Assembly: GCA_029959605.1 (NCBI GenBank)
Contig: JASCOC010000006.1
Span: 1 to 64,000, forward strand
Length of the DNA: 64,000 bases
Reading direction: 5' to 3'
From: Lysobacteraceae bacterium PS02340
GTDB lineage: Bacteria; Pseudomonadota; Gammaproteobacteria; Xanthomonadales; Xanthomonadaceae
The notes below the pieces were generated by a model, which saw nothing but the letters and a program-made list of their open reading frames with translations, was not told where the DNA came from and ran no database searches. A program made the translations under genes and the position numbers. Positions 18,158 through 35,240 of this stretch are shown piece by piece; position 1 is the first letter of the stretch; the number at the start of each line of letters is the position of its first letter.

Positions 18158-18904
18158 ATGGCGGATATCTGGTTTCATGCGACGCCCGACGGTGGGTGCA
18201 ACGGCCCGATGCGCGCCGACGATCTGGTACGCCTGTTCCAGGCCGGGCGCATTCACGCTGCGACGCCGGTCTGGCACGAAGGCATGACGGAATGGGCAGC
18301 GCTGTCGTCGGTCGCGTCCACCCTGGGCGTGCCGGTCATGCCGCCACCCTTGCCGCGCGCAGCGCCTGCGTCACCGCGCCGCGGCTTGCACTGGATCTGG
18401 ATCACCGTGCTCGTGCTGGCGGCACTTGCCGTACCGACATTGGCGATCATCGCGGCGATCGCCATCCCGGCCTATCACGACTATCGGACACGTGCCGGCA
18501 TCTCCGAAGTCGTGGCCGCGAGCGCGCCGCTGCGACTGGCGCTGCAGAACTCGGCAGCCCACGGGGGAACGTGTCCCATCGTCACCGGCAGCGAGGACCG
18601 AGCCGTCGTCTCGAACCCGGAGGTGGAAGCCGCGATCGTCGGACTGCTCGACAGTCCCCACGTGGCGGATGTGCTGACATTGAATCGCAGCACGCTCGAT
18701 CAATGCGAGTTGCTGGTGAAGCTGGAGGGTTTCGAACACGCCGCGATCGACGGAGAAGTCCTGAACTGGTCGCTCGAACCGGTCAGCGGCAACTGGACCT
18801 GCGGCACCACCGCGCCCCACCGCTATGTCCCGGAACACTGCCGGCACCGCGCCTCCCTTGCGTACGACATCCCCGCACCGCAGACAGGATCGACTCCGAA
18901 ATGA
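18158..18904 (+). CDS. GYF_2-domain protein fused to a type IV pilin-like segment
   Basis: Membrane protein of 248 aa with an unusual build. Residues 4-53 form a GYF_2/DUF4339 domain (IWFHA...NGPMRADDLVRLF...VWHEGMTEWAAL). A Pro-rich linker (60-72) leads to one transmembrane helix (79-106). The end of that helix, IIAAIAIPAYHDYRTRAGISE (about 97-117), closely resembles the start of mature type IV pilins. A globular region with four cysteines follows. The prepilin cleavage motif (GF[ST]xxE) is missing, and the segment is internal, so it is unlikely to be processed as pilin. Its stop overlaps the next GYF gene by ATGA. Function unknown. Confidence 0.75.
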   Translation: MADIWFHATPDGGCNGPMRADDLVRLFQAGRIHAATPVWHEGMTEWAALSSVASTLGVPVMPPPLPRAAPASPRRGLHWIWITVLVLAALAVPTLAIIAAIAIPAYHDYRTRAGISEVVAASAPLRLALQNSAAHGGTCPIVTGSEDRAVVSNPEVEAAIVGLLDSPHVADVLTLNRSTLDQCELLVKLEGFEHAAIDGEVLNWSLEPVSGNWTCGTTAPHRYVPEHCRHRASLAYDIPAPQTGSTPK

Positions 18905-19902
18905 CCGAGTGGTACTACGCCGACACCACCAACACCCGCCAGGGCCCGATCACGACGCCGGCGCTGCTGCAGCTGCGCCACCAGGGCACGCTCGGTGACG
19001 GGACGCTGCTGTGGCGCGACGGGCTGGATGGCTGGACGCCGCTGCATGCCCTGGCACACGAGCTGGGACTGGCGGATCCGACGGCGTCGCCCATCGCGGC
19101 CACGACGACGGCGGACGGCTGGGCACTGGAGCCGGTGGCGCCTGCAGCGACAGATGTCGGAACGCAGGCAGCCTCCGTCGACGACGTTTGGCGTCCGTCC
19201 GGCGACGCCCGGGTTCCGCCGACACAGCCAGCGACTGCATCCGACGCGGTCTCGCCGTACTCGCCACCGGTCGCGCCGGTCGTCCGCGCCGCGCCGGTCG
19301 TGCATGGCGGCGATGTCGTCGATGCGGGCTTCCTCAAGCGCGCGGCGGCGTTGTTCATCGATTCGCTGCTGGTCACCGCGGTCTACTACGCCATCATTCT
19401 CGCGGCGATGGTGGTGTTCGGGCTCGGCGGCACGCTCGAGCGGCTGGGATCGGACACGCCCGAGTTCGGCGTCGCGGGCATCTTCCTGGTCGCGGTGATC
19501 TATCTCGCCTGGCCGCTGGTGAGCGGGCTCTACTACGTGCTGATGGAATCCTCCGCGCGCCAGGCGACGCTGGGCAAGATGGCGGTCGGCATCAAGGTCA
19601 CCGGGCTCGACGGCGGCCGCATCAACCGCGGGCGCGCGTTCGCGCGCTGGGCCTCGCACCTGCTCGCCTACGTCACGCTGTGCATCGCGTACCTGGTCGC
19701 GCTGTTCACCGAGCGCAAGCAGGGCCTGCACGACATGGTCGCCAGCACCTACGTCGTCGACCAGTGGGCCTACACCGATCATCCCGAGCTGCAGCAGCGC
19801 TCGCTGGGCACGGTGGCCATCGTGATCCTCGTGCTGTGGGCCGGCCTGCTGCTGCTCGGTGTCGGCGCGGTGGTCTTGGCCGGTATCGCCGCCTCGCTCT
19901 GA
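18901..19902 (+). CDS. GYF_2 and RDD domain membrane protein
   Basis: Protein of 333 aa. The N-terminal GYF_2/DUF4339 domain (about 3-55: EWYYADTTNTRQGPITTPALLQL, then LWRDGLDGWTPLHAL) is followed by an Ala/Pro/Thr-rich linker (60-135). A C-terminal RDD family domain follows with several transmembrane helices, including FLKRAAALFIDSLL, TLGKMAVGIKVTGLDGGRI and KQGLHDMVASTYVVD. RDD proteins are thought to be transporters or sensors; no substrate is visible. The ATG overlaps the preceding stop (ATGA). It is a close paralogue of the gene at 19947. Confidence 0.8.
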   Translation: MTEWYYADTTNTRQGPITTPALLQLRHQGTLGDGTLLWRDGLDGWTPLHALAHELGLADPTASPIAATTTADGWALEPVAPAATDVGTQAASVDDVWRPSGDARVPPTQPATASDAVSPYSPPVAPVVRAAPVVHGGDVVDAGFLKRAAALFIDSLLVTAVYYAIILAAMVVFGLGGTLERLGSDTPEFGVAGIFLVAVIYLAWPLVSGLYYVLMESSARQATLGKMAVGIKVTGLDGGRINRGRAFARWASHLLAYVTLCIAYLVALFTERKQGLHDMVASTYVVDQWAYTDHPELQQRSLGTVAIVILVLWAGLLLLGVGAVVLAGIAASL

Positions 19903-19946
19903 CCCCACCCCCCAAGCCGCTCCATCTCCGACAAGGACGTTCACCG

Positions 19947-20882
19947 ATGACCGACTGGTATTACGCCGACGGGCGCAACACGCGCCACGGACCCGTCACC
20001 CGGCCCGCGCTGCTGCAGCTCCGCCAGGACGGCATCGTCAGCGACGGCACCCTGGTCTGGCGCGACGGCCTGGCCGGTTGGCAACCGTTCCGCGAACTGA
20101 CGGGCGAGCTCGGTCTCGCGCCTGCGGCCGACATCGAAGCCTGGGCGCTGGAGCCGGTGGCGCCGGCGCCAACCGCGACCGCGACCGCGGGCGATGCGGT
20201 GGACGCGGGCTGGCGCCCGCTCACCGCCACCGGCGCCGCAGACGACACCGGTCTCACCGCTTCGCCCTACGCGCCGCCGACCGCGAATGTCGCCCGGCCC
20301 GATGCCGTCACCCACGGCGGCGACGTCGTGCTGGCCGGCTTCCTCAAACGCGTCGCGGCGTATGCCATCGACGCCGTCATCGTCGGCATCGCCAGCGCCG
20401 TCATCGGCGGGCTGATCTACGAACTGCTGGGCGTCGGCGGATTCGGCCGCGGCTTCTGGATGGAACAGGCGGTCCTCAATGCGGTCTCGCTGGTGCTCTC
20501 GGCGCTGTACTTCGCGTGGTTCCACGCCGCCTACGCGATGGCGACGCCGGGCAAGATGGCCGTCGGCATCAAGGTCGTGCGCCTCGACGGGTCGCGGATC
20601 TCGTTCGTGCGCGGCATCGGCCGTTACTTCGCGACCATCCTCAGCAGCCTGATCCTGATGATCGGCTTCCTGATGGCCGGCTTCACCCAGCGCAAGCAGG
20701 CGCTGCACGACATGGTCTGCGACACGCTTGTGGTCGACCGCTGGGCGTTCACCGACCGGCCCGAACTGCAGCGCCGCGAGCTGGGCACGGTGACCGTGGT
20801 GGTGCTGGTCCTGGTCGGCATCGTGACCGGCCTGGGCCTGCTGGTGCTGCTGGCGCTGGCCGGATTCGCGGCCTTTTCCTGA
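19947..20882 (+). CDS. GYF_2 and RDD domain membrane protein, paralogue
   Basis: Protein of 311 aa with the same architecture as its upstream neighbour: GYF_2 (DWYYADGRNTRHGPVTRPALLQL, LVWRDGLAGWQPFREL), a linker, then RDD (FLKRVAAYAIDAVIVG, TPGKMAVGIKVVRLDGSRI, KQALHDMVCDTLVVDRWAF). The C-terminal helix is rich in Val/Leu. AAGGA precedes the ATG by 9 nt; the longer open frame upstream is a shadow. Linkers and membrane segments have diverged more than the GYF and RDD cores, pointing to an old tandem duplication. The function is not known. Confidence 0.8.
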   Translation: MTDWYYADGRNTRHGPVTRPALLQLRQDGIVSDGTLVWRDGLAGWQPFRELTGELGLAPAADIEAWALEPVAPAPTATATAGDAVDAGWRPLTATGAADDTGLTASPYAPPTANVARPDAVTHGGDVVLAGFLKRVAAYAIDAVIVGIASAVIGGLIYELLGVGGFGRGFWMEQAVLNAVSLVLSALYFAWFHAAYAMATPGKMAVGIKVVRLDGSRISFVRGIGRYFATILSSLILMIGFLMAGFTQRKQALHDMVCDTLVVDRWAFTDRPELQRRELGTVTVVVLVLVGIVTGLGLLVLLALAGFAAFS

Positions 20883-20901
20883 CCGGCAGCCACGGCGGCG
20901 C

Positions 20902-20936
20902 TTGACACACCCCCCCGCCCGTGATTCCACTATAAA
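20902..20936 (+). promoter_or_regulatory. Candidate topA promoter
   Basis: A perfect TTGACA (20902-20907) and a TATAAA (20931-20936) lie upstream of topA, but the 23-bp spacing is too long for a classic sigma-70 promoter. Either the -10 alone is used or the TTGACA is coincidental. Confidence 0.4.
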
Positions 20937-20942
20937 AGCAAC

Positions 20943-20987
20943 CGACGCCCGGGGCCCGTCCCCGGGCGTCGTCATCTTCACCTTTTT
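20943..20987 (+). promoter_or_regulatory. topA leader hairpin with downstream T-run
   Basis: A perfect 12-bp stem (CGACGCCCGGGG / CCCCGGGCGTCG, loop CCCGT, 20943-20971) is followed after ten nt by six T's (20982-20987), all before the topA ATG at 21027. The T-run is offset from the stem, so it is not a textbook terminator, but the shape suits an attenuator or a leader sensitive to supercoiling or translation. Confidence 0.5.
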
Positions 20988-21026
20988 TGTTGGGCCGCCC
21001 CCGGGCGTGCCCCGGATCCCGCCGCC

Positions 21027-23603
<2,577 letters not shown>

Positions 23604-23613
23604 CCCGCCGCGC

Positions 23614-24180
23614 ATGACCGCGCCCGTGCTCGACATTCCCGCCGCCGCCGCGTTGCTCGCGCGCGGCGGCGTGGTGGCCTACCCCACCGAAGGCGTCTGG
23701 GGTCTGGGCTGCGATCCCTTCGATCGCGACGCGGTGATGCGGCTGCTCGACATCAAGAAGCGTCCCGTCGACAAGGGCGTGATCCTGATCGCCGGCGCGC
23801 GCGCGCAACTCGATGCGATCGTCGACTGGACGCGGCTGTCCGATGACGCGCGCACGCGTGTGACCGACAGCTGGCCCGGCCCGAACACGTGGGTCGTGCC
23901 CGCACGCGCCGACGTGCCCGCGTGGATCACCGGCGCGCACGCGAGCGTCGCGGTCCGCGTCAGTGCACATGCCGATGTCGTCGCGCTGTGCGCGGCGTTC
24001 GGCGGTGCGCTTGTCTCCACCAGCGCGAACCTGACCGGCGAACCCGCGGTCGCGGATCGCGATGCGCTCGACGTGCGACTGCTCGCGCGCATCGACGGTC
24101 TGCTCGACGGCCGGACCGGCGGACGCAGCGGCCCGTCGACGATCCGCGATGCATTGACCGGCGACGTGTTCCGCGCCTGA
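23614..24180 (+). CDS. tsaC: Threonylcarbamoyl-AMP synthase (TsaC/Sua5/YrdC family)
   Basis: Makes threonylcarbamoyl-AMP from Thr, bicarbonate and ATP for the t6A37 tRNA modification. 188 aa, the short TsaC form (E. coli 190 aa) without the Sua5 extension. Motifs: GGVVAYPTEGVWGLGCDPF, the KR-containing LLDIKKRPVDKGVILI, SWPGPNTWVVPA, VAVRVSAH and LVSTSANLTGEPA. The frame is open into the topA 3' end, but the ATG 10 nt after the topA stop is the natural start. It is probably co-transcribed with topA; topA-tsaC proximity is common in xanthomonads. Confidence 0.93.
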   Translation: MTAPVLDIPAAAALLARGGVVAYPTEGVWGLGCDPFDRDAVMRLLDIKKRPVDKGVILIAGARAQLDAIVDWTRLSDDARTRVTDSWPGPNTWVVPARADVPAWITGAHASVAVRVSAHADVVALCAAFGGALVSTSANLTGEPAVADRDALDVRLLARIDGLLDGRTGGRSGPSTIRDALTGDVFRA

Positions 24181-24372
24181 ATCCGCGTCTCAGCGGCGCG
24201 TTGGCGAACGTTGCGCTGCGGTTGCATTCGCAACTGAAATCCCGCGAAAAACCGGGTTGCCGCACTGCACAAACTATGCTCTAGTCGTGACCCGGTGTGG
24301 ACGCGTTGTCGCGATGCAAGGACCTTGGCGCTCCGATCCCCGCGCCGGCCATGCACCTCTCCACGGACTGCG
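24181..24372. promoter_or_regulatory. gltB upstream region
   Basis: 192 bp between tsaC and gltB. The best -10-like sequence is TATGCT (24275-24280), less than 100 bp before the gltB ATG. No convincing -35 or named regulator site is recognisable. The inverted stretch GGTTGC/GCAACT near 24220-24234 is a weak dyad. Confidence 0.3.
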
Positions 24373-30320
<5,948 letters not shown>

Positions 30321-30354
30321 GGGGTCGCGGCCGCGTCAGGCTCTGGTGACCAAG

Positions 30355-30378
30355 CCCTCCCCCGCGTGCGGGGGAGGG
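30355..30378. repeat. GC-rich extragenic palindrome after gltD
   Basis: CCCTCCCCCGC / GCGGGGGAGGG, a near-perfect 11-bp stem 35 nt after the gltD stop. Related palindromes occur at 30488-30511 and 44661-44688, so this is a dispersed REP-type unit that may also serve as the gltD terminator. Confidence 0.65.
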
Positions 30379-30487
30379 TTGGGTGGGGGCAAACGGCCTG
30401 ATCGCGATACCCAGAAATAGGCGGCTTGGACGGCAAGTCCACGCCCGATGCATTCGAGCCGGCGCGCACGGTTCGCCCCCATCCCAG

Positions 30488-30511
30488 CCTTCCCCCGCAA
30501 ACGGGGAAAGG
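30488..30511. repeat. GC-rich extragenic palindrome, second unit
   Basis: CCTTCCCCCG CAAA CGGGGAAAGG, an imperfect copy of the unit at 30355, in the 271-bp gap between convergent gltD and the halogenase gene. The rest of the gap shows no gene. Confidence 0.55.
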
Positions 30512-30591
30512 TGCGGATTCCGCACGCTGGCGATACGCCGTGCACGCGGGATCGGCGCGGACGGGCGCACCTCAAACGATGGAAGCGCGGA

Positions 30592-32106
30592 TCACACCGG
30601 CGGCGTCGCCTTGCAGTGCCGGTCGATGAACGCCTGGTGCGGCGGCATCGCATCCACGCAGGCGGCGAGCGTGCGGCGGACGCTGTCGATGAAGCGATGC
30701 ACTTCCTCGTCGGGCACGTTGTCGACCAGCGGATGCCAGCCCTGCGGCACGATGCCCTGCCCGACCATCACCTGCACCCAGCTGATCTCGGCGAACATCT
30801 CGCTGGCATTCCGGAAGAACCGGCCGCTGTCTCGGAACAGATCGATGACGCCCTGCAGCTCCGCGGGCACGTCCATCGTGCGGCACTGACGCCAGAACGG
30901 CGTGTCGTCGCGACGCGTCGCCTTGTAGTGCAGCACGATGAAATCACGGATGCGCTCGAACTCGAACGCCAGCTGCGCGTTGTAGCGCTCGGCGAGCACC
31001 GGATTGAAGCCGTCCCGCGGCAGCAGTTCGAGCAGCTTCGAGATGCCCGACTGGATCAGATGGATGCTGGTCGATTCCAGCGGTTCCAGGAACCCGCTCG
31101 ACAGTCCGATCGCGACCACGTTGCGGTTCCAGCACTGCTTGCGGCGGCCGGTGACGAACCGCAGCGGACGCGGATCGCCCAGCGCCTCGCCTTCCAGATT
31201 CGCCAGCAGCGTGGCCGCGGCCTCGTCGTCGCTGACGTGCGCACTGGAATAGACGTAGCCGTTGCCGGTGCGGTGCTGCAGCGGAATACGCCACTGCCAG
31301 CCGGCCGGACGCGCAGTCGCGCGCGTGAACGGTGCGGGCGGTCCCACGTTCGCGGTCGGCACGGCCAGCGCGCGATCGCAGGGCAGCCAGTGGGTGAAAT
31401 CGTGGTAACCGGTCTCGAGCGTCTGCTCGATCAGCAGACCGCGGAAACCGGAACAGTCGACGAACAGATCGCCGTCGAGCACGGTGCCGTCCTGCAGCCG
31501 CACCGAGGTGACGAAGCCGCTTTCGGGGTGCTGCGCTACGTGGTCGATCATGCCCTCGTGCCGGCGCACGCCGCGCTGCTCGGCATAACCGCGCAGATAC
31601 CGCGCGTAGAGCCCGGCGTCGAAATGGTAGGCATAGGCGATGTTCCCGAGCGGCGAACCCGCCGGCACGTCGGTCGCCGACACCATGAAGCGGCCACGCT
31701 GCGCGGCCAGGGTGTTGAGTGTGTAATCGCCGAGAGGACCCGCGCGTCCGGCGTGCCGCGCTTTGAGCCAGTACTGGTGGAACGGCAGCAGCCCGAGCGG
31801 ATGTCCGATCTCGGTGCCGAAACCGTGGATGTAGCGTTCGCCGACATCGAGCCAGTCGACGAACTCGATGCCGAGCTTGAAGCTGCCCTGGGTGTTGCGC
31901 ACGAAATCGGCCTCGTCGATGCGCAGCAACTGGTTGAACGCCTTGATGTGCGGCACGGTCGCTTCGCCGACACCGACGGTGCCGATCTGCTCCGACTCGA
32001 CCAGCGCGATGTCGTAGGTGGGCCCGAGCACGCGCGACAGCGCGGCGGCGGTCATCCAGCCCGCGGTGCCGCCGCCGACGATGACGATGCGTTGCAGACT
32101 TTCCAT
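30592..32106 (-). CDS. Flavin-dependent tryptophan halogenase family protein
   Basis: FADH2-dependent halogenase of 504 aa; the true substrate is unknown. The FAD motif GGGTAGW (11-17), GVGEATVPHI, the WxWxIP motif (GWQWRIP) and GLSSGFLEPLESTSIHL are all present. The two residues that guide hypohalous acid in PrnA/RebH appear conserved: Lys77 in QGSFKLGIEF and the Glu of LEST. The protein therefore looks active rather than degenerate. The start at 32106 has AGGAG in front of it; the upstream ATG at 32136 lacks support. It lies directly downstream of a CarboxypepD_reg TonB receptor, a pairing common in xanthomonads and Caulobacterales. Confidence 0.9.
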   Translation of the reverse strand: MESLQRIVIVGGGTAGWMTAAALSRVLGPTYDIALVESEQIGTVGVGEATVPHIKAFNQLLRIDEADFVRNTQGSFKLGIEFVDWLDVGERYIHGFGTEIGHPLGLLPFHQYWLKARHAGRAGPLGDYTLNTLAAQRGRFMVSATDVPAGSPLGNIAYAYHFDAGLYARYLRGYAEQRGVRRHEGMIDHVAQHPESGFVTSVRLQDGTVLDGDLFVDCSGFRGLLIEQTLETGYHDFTHWLPCDRALAVPTANVGPPAPFTRATARPAGWQWRIPLQHRTGNGYVYSSAHVSDDEAAATLLANLEGEALGDPRPLRFVTGRRKQCWNRNVVAIGLSSGFLEPLESTSIHLIQSGISKLLELLPRDGFNPVLAERYNAQLAFEFERIRDFIVLHYKATRRDDTPFWRQCRTMDVPAELQGVIDLFRDSGRFFRNASEMFAEISWVQVMVGQGIVPQGWHPLVDNVPDEEVHRFIDSVRRTLAACVDAMPPHQAFIDRHCKATPPV

Positions 32107-32140
32107 ACCGCTCTCCTGTTGCGATGACGAAGACACACAG

Positions 32141-32168
32141 CACGACGGGACCCGCAGGTCCCGTCGTG
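32141..32168 (-). terminator. Perfect 12-bp intercistronic hairpin
   Basis: CACGACGGGACC CGCA GGTCCCGTCGTG lies between the TonB receptor (upstream on the minus strand) and the halogenase. There is no T-run, so it more likely lowers read-through or protects the receptor mRNA 3' end than terminates fully. Confidence 0.6.
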
Positions 32169-32192
32169 GTCACGCGGACGCGTTGGACTGCG

Positions 32193-35100
32193 TCAGAACT
32201 TCAGGCCGACCTCGAAGGTCACCGTACGCGGCACGTACAGGATATCGCCCGAGGTGTTGATCGTCAGATCCGGATTGAAACGGCCGTTGCTGCCGAATCC
32301 GTTGTAGGCATACGACGAGTAGTTTTTGAAGTCGAACGCGTTGAGCAGGTTCACGCGCGTCGACAGCTTGACGTTCCCGGCCACGGTGAAGTCCTTGCTG
32401 GCCTGGAAGTCGACCGTGCGGTAACCCCAGATGTCGCCACCGAAAATGAACTTGCCCGCGCCCGGCGGCGTAGCTGCAACCTGCTGGCAAGTCGCGCCGT
32501 CCGGATCGGTGACGCCGAAACACGCGATCGTGTTGATCGGCTCCGGTGTCGCCAGCACGATCTTCGCGCCGAAGGTGATGTCCCACGGACCATCGATCGA
32601 GCCGGACGCGACGAAGCGATGCGCCGAGGCGGCGTTCGATTTCACGAACGGGTAGTCGTGGATCGTCGCCTTGTCGAACGCGAACGCCTCGTCGATGTTG
32701 CGGTTCTGGCGTGCACTGGTGTGCGTGTAGGCCAGGTTGAGGCCCCAACCGGATTCCTCGGTGTACGGACGCTCGGCAGACAGCAGGACCTGGCTGCTGC
32801 GCTGCTCCAGACCGTTCGAGCCGATAATCGTGTTCTGGTAGCCGGGCACCGGCTCGCCCCACGGCGCGCCGCCGTTCTGGAAGTAGGAACCATCCGGATA
32901 GCGGTTGATCAGCGACATCGCGAAGCCGTCGTAGCTCAGCACGCGCTGGAACGTCACGTCGGTCAGCCACTCGCCGACCTGGTTGCTGATGCCGATGCTG
33001 AACTGGTCGCTGTAGGGCGTCTTGATCTCGTTGTCGAACATGAAGAGTTCGGCGCTGCCGCTCACACCAGGAATCGTGTTGAGCTGGTCGATGCCGCCCA
33101 GATAACGCTGGTCGAACGGCACGCAGACGCGATCCGCGCGGTAACACTGGCCGGTCGCCGGGTCCTGGAAGTACACGGCGACGGGCGACAGTGCGGCCTT
33201 GCTGGTTTCCAGCGCGAGCTGCTCGAACAGGTTGCGGTCGTAGGACCGCGCAGCGCCGCCGTGCAGCACGGCCGTCTCGTCGCCCAGGAAGTCGTAGGAG
33301 AAGCCGAACCTCGGCGCCCACGCATCCTTGAAGTTGTCACGGTTGTTGCCGGTGCTGATGTAGTCCGCGATGTCGATGCCGCTCGGCAGCAGGCGGTTCG
33401 CCCACGGCTGCTGGCCCGGCAGGTCAGGATCGTCGCCGTAGAGCGCGTCGACGATGCCCTGCGAGGTCACGAAGTCGGTGTAGGCCGGCGTGTCCTCGTA
33501 GTCGTAACGGATGCCCAGGTTGATCAGCAGCTTGTCGGTCACCGCCCAGTCGTCCTGGATGAAGATGCCGTACTGCTTGGACGGCGACACCACGGTCGCC
33601 CGCTGGCCGGGTGTGTCGTACGGCGCGACGAAGTCGACGCGGTACGGCGTGGCCGCGACGCCGGCGGCGTTGACGGCATACGAGAACTGCGGATTGACCG
33701 ACGCCGCGTCCTGCGAGGTCAGTTCCACGTCCTTGTAGTTGAAACCCATCTTGATGGTGTGGTCGCCGTGCCAGTCGAAGCTGGTGAAGGTCAGCGCGTT
33801 CTGCAGGAACCAGCCCTTCTGGCTCTTGTTCTGCACGCTCAGACCGCCGGCCGGACCGGTGGCGAGGAACGCGTACTCGTCGACGTCGGTCGAGTTGGCG
33901 CGCGGCACGAGGACCTTGTAGAGGATGCCGTTACCCAGGCTCGTGGCATTGGGATTGTTGGAGGAATCCTCGGTGCCGACGACCAGTTCGTTGATCCAGT
34001 TGTCGGAGTAGTGCTGCCAGCGCAGGTTGGTGCGCTTGTCGGTGTTGAGCTTCTCGGTTGCCTGCTCGATGTTGTTGATGCCACCGACGTTCGCGGTCTG
34101 GGTCTCGTCGCGATAGAGCGTGCTGAGTTCGATGCGGTCGTTTTCACCGGCCTCGAAGGTCAGCTTGCCGAAGACCAGATCCTGCTCGAACGGCATGTTG
34201 GCCGCGCCGTACTGGCTCGACAGATTGGCCGGCAGTAGGCCGACGTACGGCAGCGCGCTGGGATCCGCCTGCACGCTCTTGGGCACGATGTTCTCCTTGC
34301 CCTCATAGGCAACGAAGAAGTGCAGACGGTCCTGCAGGATCGGGCCGCCGAACGCGAAGCCGTATTCCTTGGTCTGCGAATCGATCTTGCCGCTCGTCGC
34401 CTCATCGGGACGTTCTTCGCGCAGATCCTGGTCGGTGAAGCGGTAGAAGACTTCGCCTTCGAACTCGTTGGTACCCGACTTGGTCGCCGCGGTGATCGCC
34501 GCGCCGCTGATCTGGCCGTATTCGGCCTTGTAGTTCGAGGTGATGACCTTGTACTCGCCGACGGCGAGCTGCGGGAACGGATTGCCCTGCGTGTCCGCCT
34601 GGCCGGCGATGCCGCCGCTGCGCACGTAGCTCTTCTGGCCCACGCCGTCGATGTACAGGTTGCCTGCGCTCGCGTTCGATGCGCCGCCGCGGAGCTTGGT
34701 GTTTCCGTTGCCGTCGATCTCGAACACCATGCCCGGCACGACGTCCGCGAACTCGAGGAAGTTGCGCGTAGCCTGCGGCAGCTGCTGGATCTGGCGCAGC
34801 GAAATGGTGTTGCCTACTTCCGAGGTCTTGACCTCGCGCAGCACCGGCGCGGTGACGTTCACCGTGCCGATGTCCGTCACGTCACCCTGGGTCGGCGTCT
34901 CGGTGGTGGTGCCCGAGAGGTTCAAGGTCGAGGTGGAGGCGACCGTCAGCGTTACCGTCTGCGATGCACCGCCGGCTTCGACCCGGTACGTGCCCGGCGG
35001 CAGGCCACCCAGCGTGTAGCTGCCGTTGGCATTGGTCTGCACGCTGCGGGTCGCGCCGGTGGCGATATTGGTGGCGGACACCGTGGTCCCGGCTTCCGCA

Positions 35101-35240
35101 CCCGCCTGGGAGGACACCTGGCCGCGCAGCGTAGCGCTGCTGGACTGGGCGAACGCGGGCGTCGCGACGACGAGACACCCCAGCAGCGCGCACGCGAGCA
35201 GACTGGGCTTGGGGGCACGCGAGGTGCGGTTGGCTTTCAT
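32193..35240 (-). CDS. TonB-dependent receptor with carboxypeptidase-regulatory-like N-terminal domain
   Basis: Outer-membrane receptor of 1015 aa, the size of oligosaccharide-type or OMF-family TonB receptors. A signal peptide ends in ATPAFAQ (about residue 32). A CarboxypepD_reg beta-sandwich follows (about 36-105: LRGQVSSQAGAEAGTTV, GSYTLGGLPPGTYRVEA). The plug has NLYIDGVGQKSYV and YKAEYGQISGAAITAATKSGTNEF. The barrel ends TVTFEVGLKF with a terminal Phe. A strong GGAGGGG precedes the ATG. The ligand is unknown; the halogenase downstream suggests an aromatic or peptide-like substrate (inference). Confidence 0.9.
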   Translation of the reverse strand: MKANRTSRAPKPSLLACALLGCLVVATPAFAQSSSATLRGQVSSQAGAEAGTTVSATNIATGATRSVQTNANGSYTLGGLPPGTYRVEAGGASQTVTLTVASTSTLNLSGTTTETPTQGDVTDIGTVNVTAPVLREVKTSEVGNTISLRQIQQLPQATRNFLEFADVVPGMVFEIDGNGNTKLRGGASNASAGNLYIDGVGQKSYVRSGGIAGQADTQGNPFPQLAVGEYKVITSNYKAEYGQISGAAITAATKSGTNEFEGEVFYRFTDQDLREERPDEATSGKIDSQTKEYGFAFGGPILQDRLHFFVAYEGKENIVPKSVQADPSALPYVGLLPANLSSQYGAANMPFEQDLVFGKLTFEAGENDRIELSTLYRDETQTANVGGINNIEQATEKLNTDKRTNLRWQHYSDNWINELVVGTEDSSNNPNATSLGNGILYKVLVPRANSTDVDEYAFLATGPAGGLSVQNKSQKGWFLQNALTFTSFDWHGDHTIKMGFNYKDVELTSQDAASVNPQFSYAVNAAGVAATPYRVDFVAPYDTPGQRATVVSPSKQYGIFIQDDWAVTDKLLINLGIRYDYEDTPAYTDFVTSQGIVDALYGDDPDLPGQQPWANRLLPSGIDIADYISTGNNRDNFKDAWAPRFGFSYDFLGDETAVLHGGAARSYDRNLFEQLALETSKAALSPVAVYFQDPATGQCYRADRVCVPFDQRYLGGIDQLNTIPGVSGSAELFMFDNEIKTPYSDQFSIGISNQVGEWLTDVTFQRVLSYDGFAMSLINRYPDGSYFQNGGAPWGEPVPGYQNTIIGSNGLEQRSSQVLLSAERPYTEESGWGLNLAYTHTSARQNRNIDEAFAFDKATIHDYPFVKSNAASAHRFVASGSIDGPWDITFGAKIVLATPEPINTIACFGVTDPDGATCQQVAATPPGAGKFIFGGDIWGYRTVDFQASKDFTVAGNVKLSTRVNLLNAFDFKNYSSYAYNGFGSNGRFNPDLTINTSGDILYVPRTVTFEVGLKF

